Shown here: piece after piece, positions 57,872 to 64,000 of the stretch
Layout: each line of letters begins with the position of its first letter
Numbering within the stretch: the first letter of the stretch is position 1
Assembly (NCBI RefSeq): GCF_041260155.1
Contig: NC_091940.1
Coordinates: 24,041,870 to 24,105,869, forward strand
Length of the DNA: 64,000 bases
Direction of reading: 5' to 3'
Origin: Ptychodera flava
Lineage: Eukaryota; Hemichordata; Enteropneusta; Ptychoderidae
The notes under the pieces: model-generated
What the model saw: only the letters and a program-made list of their open reading frames with translations
Told to the model about the DNA's origin: nothing
Database searches by the model: none
Program-made: the position numbers and the translations under genes

Positions 57872-59352
57872 AGATTTTATTTTTAATTTTATTTTATTTT
57901 TATTTTATTATTTTATTTTATTAATAATGACTTCCACAGCCGAGGCCATTTATGGAAGACTGTTAGTAAAAATACAGATACAGAGTTAAGCATGAAGACA
58001 AGACGAACAAACTTTAACAAATACTGAGAAAACAATGTTTTAAAACATTTTTAAAACCATTTAAATTTACAGAAAAACGATCAATGTCATTGTATTCGTT
58101 TAAAGCAATTAAATTGTCTCGGAATTCTACTAAAAAGAGAGTCACGAACACAATTAACTCTACCAAATGGCACATGAAACAAAGTAGTACGCCGAGTTGA
58201 AAACCTTGGTACATGAAGACTAAAAAATGAAGCTAAAGCATTAACATTAAACTTTGCATTTATGCATTTGTATAAAAATATATAATCAAAAATGGTCCTC
58301 CTTGATTTTAATGACTGTAAATTGTAAATATTGCACAACGAGTCAATGTCATCACTGTAAAAACCCCCAGTAATTCTTTTATGAAGAAATGTTAAAAGTT
58401 TATGCTGTACTCTTTCAATTCTATCAGACTGGTGTTTACTAATACTGTTCCAAATAACAGAAGCATATTCAAGCTTAGACCTTACCAAGGTAAAGTACAA
58501 TAATTTTAAAACGTGCACACTGTTAATACAATGGCTATTCCTCATAATAAAACCGAGAGCTTTTCTAGCATCTTGAATCATGTTATTTACATGGTCACAA
58601 AAAATTAATCTTTGGTCAATAATACACCGAGATCTCTCATGCTAATGACTCTACTCAATGCATGAGTGTCGAGTTTGTAAGGGAAAATATGAACATTTCG
58701 TTTCAATGAAACAGTAAGAACTTTACATTTAGTAGGATTAAGATTCAATAACCAAGTGTCGGACCAGCTGACAATTCTATCGATATCAGATTGCAGCAAT
58801 AAAGAGTCATTATCCGAATCAATGATACGATAAATCTTCATTTCATCGGCAAAAAGTAACGAATCCGACACAAGATTATCAGAGATGTCATTAATGAAAA
58901 GAATAAATAAAAGTGGACCAAGGTGAGAACCCTGAGGAACGCCCGAAAGGACGGGAGTCCACTCAGAAAAAGCATTTTTATAATCACTCTGTGTAGCCTG
59001 TTATCAAGATATGAATTAAACCATTTCAGATAAGTGCTCTGGACACCAAAAGAAGTCAACTTATGATTTATACTATCGAATGCTTTAGCAAAATCGGTAT
59101 AAATGATATCACATTGTGATTTGCTGTTAACTGCTAAGAGGAGATCTTTCATAAGAATAGATAAATTAGTGATACAAGATCTACCTGAAACAAAGCCATG
59201 CTGATTAGTAGATATGGAATTGGAAACATGATGTGAGAGTTGTCTGTGAACTATCTTTTCAAAGATTTTAGACAGACTTGGTAAAATGGAAATCGGCCGG
59301 TAATGTTCAACTTTTGAACGACTTCCTAATTTGAAAATAGGGATAATGTTTG
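57872..59352 (-). mobile_element. 5'-truncated, decayed LINE (non-LTR retrotransposon)
   Basis: On the minus strand, in order: PIFKLGSRSKVEHYRPISIL, NQHGFVSGRSC, YTDFAKAFDSINHKL, SGVPQGSHLGPLLFILFIND, LLFADEMKIYR and a C-terminal region with SKLEYASVIWN and RIERVQHKLL. These are reverse transcriptase blocks of the CR1/L2/Jockey type. Two frameshifts (near 58980 and 58615) and FADE in place of FADD show it is dead. The 3' tail is the (TTTTA)-rich run at 57872-57925. No endonuclease or first ORF is present. Confidence 0.9.
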
Positions 59353-59359
59353 ATTAGAT

Positions 59360-59665
59360 TGGTGATTATACCAGAACGGATTAGATTAGATTAGATTTTC
59401 AACGCAATAAATGACTCAATACAAGACTTTTTTACAAATGACCAGAGTTGTTGTTTCTTTTTCCGCGACATTTGACAGAATCACTGAAAAGCTTGACCTG
59501 TCTTAAAGTTGAGGACACATTTCTGCGATGCCATTTGTTACTCTGGTAATATATTATTTTGGATGGCAAGTAGCTAATAATAATGGGTATTCAGCTGCCA
59601 CATTGGCTCGGATACTCGCTTCCTTCTTTGTCGTCGTCGCCAATACCGTTCTGGTATAATCACCA
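59360..59665. repeat. 20-bp perfect inverted repeat at the LINE 5' junction
   Basis: TGGTGATTATACCAGAACGG at 59360-59379 abuts the truncated LINE. Its exact reverse complement lies at 59646-59665 inside the neighbouring first-exon/promoter block, where the diverged second block has a related sequence. The copy beside the LINE therefore looks secondary. Confidence 0.85.
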
Positions 59666-59830
59666 ACTCTTTGTTGTCAATCGTAACTTTCTGTACAGTT
59701 TTTCTCAAGTGCAATCGTGTAACTTATAATATAGAAAACGACTCGGCGCCAGCTACCGACTTTCGGACAGAAAGTCATTAATTCTTCACCTCCATTAAAG
59801 GTGAGTGTGTTGATAATATCACTTTTGTCT
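59400..59830 (+). promoter_or_regulatory. Duplicated promoter/first-exon block, copy 1
   Basis: About 430 bp matching 60687-61095 at intermediate identity. Shared words include ACATTTGACAGAATCACT, TTGGCTCGG, ACTTTCGGACAGA and AATTCTTCACC. It ends in AAAG|GTGAGTGTG at 59800/59801, a strong donor with no open frame before it, as expected of an untranslated first exon. Confidence 0.55.
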
Positions 59831-60686
59831 CGGCTTACTTTTGTGCTCCATTACTTCCACGGTCGACAATATTAACAAGTCATGGCAATATCGAACAGTT
59901 TAGCGTAAACAACCTAGGTTCCCACAAGGTGCCAAGAATAAGTGATGAAAAATTGCATACAAGCACGTGGGATTGTTGCTGAAATCCTCTTTAGACCATC
60001 GAGCCCAAGAGAAGATTGGCTGAGCCAAAACTTCAATTAAATTTTGCTCAGCTAATTTCTATCGTGTATAACTCCCCGGCCAGTAGCTTCAATCATTCCC
60101 CTTTGAGTGCATATATCGTCGACTCGTATCATGTAGGCTGCGAAGTCTGAGCTTCGTTTTTAATAGTCGATGCGAATATCAGCACGATGGCTTTGTCGGC
60201 CAACATGTTTACAATTTTTGTTTTTCATTTTAATCTCGCATTTCCCGTCTTTATTCTTATGTCCCTGCATCACCTTTTTATTGCCGAAAGAAGGAGACAA
60301 AATTGATGTTTTGTTTTTCATCTCAGGTCTCTTGCAGTATAAACAAAGACGCGATGACGTGGTGATTCGTCTTTGTTTTAATTTTCCCATTCTGTTGAAT
60401 TCACATGATTAAACTGCCGATATACTGGCATTCAAAAAGGGGAAAAACGGAAAAGACGGAGATTTGATGCAACCGCCATCCACCACGGTACAAAACGAAT
60501 TAGGCAGCTTTGGGGAAACTACACCAACGACACGGGTTTTAGTGAAAGTAGAGTGCCCCATCCTAGCAATCCGACCTTCCTTCTTATTGCCAAAACCCGC
60601 TCGATAATATTTTCCCAGTCACGTTGGATTTTTTTGTTCGTCGGGAGGCGATGCATCTATATCTCTTGGTATTTATATTATTTATG
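59831..60686 (+). other. Spacer between the two promoter blocks
   Basis: No exon is recognised. Less AT-rich than the flanks in places; possibly part of a longer ancient duplication. Confidence 0.35.
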
Positions 60687-61095
60687 CAACGTTGATCATA
60701 ATACATGACTCGACATGAGACTTTTTAGCAAATGAGCAGAGTCGCTGTGGTCGTGTTTTGCAACATTTGACAGAATCACTTGTACAGTTTGAACTGTCTT
60801 TGAGGACATATTTCTGTGATGTCATTTGTTACCATGGTAATCTATTGTTTGGGATGGCAAATAGCCAATCATAATGGGGATTCACCTGCCATATTGGCTC
60901 GGTTGTTCGTTTCCTTTCCCTTCGTCGTCGCAAAGACCGTTCCGGTATAACCACAAATCTCTTGACGGTTGATGGGCGTAGCTAACGTCGTGTAACTAGT
61001 GATATAGATAATCGACTCAGTGATAGACTTTCGGACAGACGTTCATCAATTCTTCACCGCCATTGAAGGTGAGTGTCGATTCTTTCATTCTGGGA
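60687..61095 (+). promoter_or_regulatory. Duplicated promoter/first-exon block, copy 2
   Basis: Relative of 59400-59830, ending in GAAG|GTGAGTGTC at 61067/61068. It contains GTTACCATGGTAAT at 60828-60841, an RFX X-box-like palindrome that copy 1 has only in decayed form. The next acceptor, at 61753, leads to the CUB gene start, so both blocks may act as alternative first exons of that gene. Confidence 0.5.
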
Positions 61096-61753
61096 CCTAG
61101 CATGTTCACTAGTCCTTTACTTCAAGGTTGATAAAATAACATTATTTTACACGGAGATAAGCATCTTTCCTATCATATGTATTTGGTACTGGGGTTATGC
61201 TGCAGGCCTGTGCACGGTAATTAGTTTGAGAAGAGAACCTAGATAAACTTGAAGTTCCCGTTTCTGAAGTACAGACATTTTAATTTCCTACAATTTTAGG
61301 ATTCTACCATCACAGGTGTGTGTCAAATTTACCGGAAAGGTAGAGTGAGAGGCTCTCCCGCGGTGGCAATAACCATACGTGGCTGTTAAACTTTGATCTT
61401 AGCCACTCTTTAAGTGTACGTTTCGTCCTAATCTATTTTGATGGACTGCCTCAACTATCTATGTCAGCATAGTGCAAGTGTAATACCTCATACTCCTTTT
61501 CATTCGTGTCCATAATAGATAGAGATCATTTCTTCCGTTTCTTATTTGTAAATTAGCATGACAAGCAAATTCAACAGGAAAAAGTTTGTATTTTTCCCTC
61601 GTATGATAATTCGTCTATCTTCAGTTTGTGTTAAAAAATAAAAAAATCACTGGCAACTTCTTAATACCTCTATTGGTTATAGTAACCTAAGTTTGCTCAC
61701 TATGAAGAATCTGAATGACGTAAAATCTCAGCGAATCAAGTCTTTATTTACAG

Positions 61754-61947
61754 ATAAATATACTGAACTTCCCAGAATTTGAGTGTTACATGTACAAAAG
61801 CGACTGAAGCGACGCACCTTACTTTCAGCATGTCTTTGCGACTGGTCATGGTGTTAGCTATCATCACCTTCGTGTTTAAGTCGATCCAAACAGAGTTATC
61901 ATATGGTAGGCTCCTAGGTACAGATGAAGGTGTGAACCATAATATCG
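61754..61947 (+). CDS. Secreted CUB-domain protein, exon with start codon
   Basis: Acceptor GTCTTTATTTACAG at 61753. After 76 untranslated bases, ATG at 61830 starts MSLRLVMVLAIITFVFKSIQ then TELSYGRLLGTDEGVNHNI, a clear signal peptide and short linker. Donor ATC G|GTCAGT. The leader has a five-codon upstream ORF (ATG at 61790). Confidence 0.75.
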
Positions 61948-62365
61948 GTCAGTATTTTTCTTCATTTTGTGTTTTATATGTACTTGTCAGCTTCATAGAA
62001 AGATAATTGTCGGACTCTAAGCTTTTACAATACCGTTTCTGGTATTGTGCTTATTTGGACTCATTTTACCACCTTTGGAGTGAATGAAGTTCTATACCGT
62101 CCTGTTTCCACACTTAGCTAACACAGTCACAGCATATTGATGCCCTTTTTAATTTAAAATGTTTGTCATTTATCTTTCACATACCAACAATTGAATAGTG
62201 ACCCCTGATATTCATTGCATTGGTGATCATGGAAGAGAATAAACATTCCTCGACATTAAAGGCAAAACAGATGCCACAATTTAGCAGTGCATAATCGTTC
62301 CAACTACTGAGACAGAATTCAGAACAAAAGACTTATGTTTGATTGAGATTGTTGTTTTGGTTATA

Positions 62366-62978
62366 TTAAGGTGGAGCTGCATGTTGCTAACACAGTTTTT
62401 TCAAGTGAATTTTTCTCATCTAAGACGACAAGGAAACCCCATCATACTATATATTTTCAAAATGCAGAGAATGTATAGTTTACAATGCCAATAATTTACT
62501 CGACGGATAAGGGGATGTATATTTGGGTAAAAAACTTTTTAAAAACGAGTATATGTAGAAAAAAACGACTATTTTATTTTCCATTATCTATCCTCATTCT
62601 AAAATGGCATTGGTTAAGACTGACACTCAAAAAAAGTGACTAAAACATGATTAGCAAAATTAAAATGCCTCTTATTCAAAATGTAAGAGTGTTATTGCCA
62701 AACGAAATAGTCGTTTTGTTAAAGAGTATAGTGTGAAAATTTCAGAAAATTTGACCCAGCCAGGGTGGAGGTAAATTCTTTGGAAATCTTGAAATTGAAA
62801 AGCCAGGAAATCGGGTGATAACTTCTTTATCATGCAACTTATAACTGCTTTACAAGTTAAGAGGTGAACACAACTAATATTTCAATCCTGGGTTCACAAA
62901 TTAATTAAAATTGAATGAATATTTGCTAAGAAGTGATTTTGAGCAAAAGACGCTATTTTGGGTGCAGCGTCCCCTTAA
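62366..62978 (-). mobile_element. MITE family TTAAGG-GCTGCA, copy 3
   Basis: Begins TTAAGGTGGAGCTGCATG and ends GGTGCAGCGTCCCCTTAA, imperfect inverted ends with TTAA at each edge. The interior matches the copies at 20581 and 53300. It lies in the first coding intron of the CUB gene. Confidence 0.85.
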
Positions 62979-63563
62979 CTTGTATTTAAGGTACAGTACA
63001 CTTACCTCCATTCGTAAGTCCTGTAGACAATATCAGTAAAAGAAAGCATTTGCAATGAAAGCTGAAAAATTTTCTCATCGTGTGCTCTTTCTAAGCAATC
63101 CTTAGCTGGGTATATTTTCTGCCGATGTTTCGCATATCGGATTCGTAATTGTGAATTGACGGTGACGACGTGACGTATGATGAACACAAAACTCTTCAGC
63201 TAGTTTTGTTTTTATTGCTTTAAATATGGCAACTTTTTAAATGTATATGCACATCCGGATGAAAAAAGTGGATACTTTTCTTGATGTAGTTTTTGAAATA
63301 TAATTATATTAAAATTTATAACGCTTAACTTAGTAGCTTACAAATTCCGTTGAAATGTGTAAAAGCACATAAGAATTCATTGAGTTTTGATCAAACATTA
63401 ATTGTACATGCTATAGAAATATCAGAAACTTTCCCGGTTCAACGCATTCCACGTATACTACAAACTAAATTTCCTGATAATCTGAAAAACAGATATCTAC
63501 ATGCCGTATAAATATGTACGCTGGGTTTGTAGTTTTACAGCCCATCTTTTTGTTCCTGAACAG

Positions 63564-63706
63564 AAAGAAGAGCTGTTGGAGAATGTGGTGGTACATTCCA
63601 AGCAGACTCTGGCCGATTCTCGTCTCCTGGATACCCTGGTTACTATAACAACAAGCAAGAATGTATTTACGTTATGTTCATACCAAGATATGATGCTCTA
63701 CTACTG
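63564..63706 (+). CDS. CUB-domain protein, second coding exon (gene continues beyond the window)
   Basis: Acceptor TTTTTGTTCCTGAACAG completes the split codon as Glu. It reads ERRAVGECGGTFQADSGRFS, SPGYPGYYNNKQECIYVMFI, PRYDALLL to donor CTG|GTGAGT. CGGTF..SGRFSSPGYPGYYNN..C is the canonical opening of a CUB domain, with the first disulfide pair in place. CUB proteins are extracellular adhesion, protease or ligand-binding proteins; which kind this is cannot be told. Confidence 0.9.
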
Positions 63707-63775
63707 GTGAGTTGTTTTTTGACAAATTCAATTTTTAAAGACGCATTTTTTTTCGTATCAGTTATTCAATTTCTG

Positions 63776-64000
63776 CCGCCAGCAAGCGGTTGTGTGTGTG
63801 TGTGTTTGTCTGTCTGTCTGTCTGTTTACACGATATCTCAAGAACACCTGAGCGGGTTCAAATCAGATTTGGTAGACGGGTACCAGATGCTAATGGCAAG
63901 AACTGATTATGAAATGAAGTTATGAACTATCTTTTTTTCATTTACCATAATGGTTTCCTAGGGGGACAGTAATAGCAGAATCGACATATGTCAAGGAATA
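63776..64000 (+). mobile_element. Hairpin-microsatellite element D, cut by the window edge
   Basis: A small stem (CCGC-cagcaa-GCGG) leads into (GT)n(GTCT)n, then TTTACACGATATCTCAAGAA, GGGTTCAAATCAGATTTGGT and AGACGGGTACCAG. The module order is the same as in elements A and C. Confidence 0.6.

Overview
The window is eukaryotic genomic DNA. Split genes have GT-AG introns of up to about 6 kb, the sequence is AT-rich, and transposon-derived repeats are abundant; nothing looks prokaryotic. Gene content (a monoamine-oxidase-type enzyme, an NXPE family protein, a secreted CUB-domain protein) and repeat style suggest an invertebrate animal. An invertebrate deuterostome (hemichordate, echinoderm or amphioxus grade) is most plausible, but this is inference. 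All exons below were assembled by hand from splice signals, reading phase and family resemblance, with no transcript data. || Layout, left to right. (1) 1-1218 holds the last two coding exons of an unrecognised + strand gene that enters from the left. (2) 1219-8241 is intergenic, with one small MITE and low-complexity DNA. (3) 8247-41372 is a complete 18-exon + strand monoamine oxidase-like gene, 574 codons. It keeps the FAD fold, the covalent-flavin Cys and a C-terminal membrane tail, but lacks one of the two active-site cage tyrosines. Its introns are packed with non-autonomous elements. (4) 41373-51005 is intergenic, with several inverted-repeat elements, palindromes and one weak minus-strand exon candidate. 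(5) 51006-55806 is a five-exon NXPE family gene (type II membrane protein, PC-esterase domain) with an apparent 1-nt frameshift in exon 3. (6) 55807-59360 holds a weak Cys-rich minus-strand exon candidate, a perfect 58-bp palindrome and a dead, 5'-truncated LINE on the minus strand. (7) 59400-61090 carries a duplicated promoter/first-exon block. (8) 61830 to the right edge is the start of a gene for a secreted protein with a CUB domain, cut by the window. || The three main genes look functionally unrelated; nothing suggests a gene cluster or pathway. || The most unusual structure is a set of intronic elements at 17468-18593, 22858-24823, 34966-37402 and from about 63776. Each opens with a short hairpin, runs into a microsatellite, then a degenerate block with TTCAAA/TTGGTACA-like words, and in two cases a tandem array of 119-bp or 150-bp units. 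In the three complete copies, part of the opening hairpin returns inverted at the far end. Several other MITE families occur, some bounded by TTAA.
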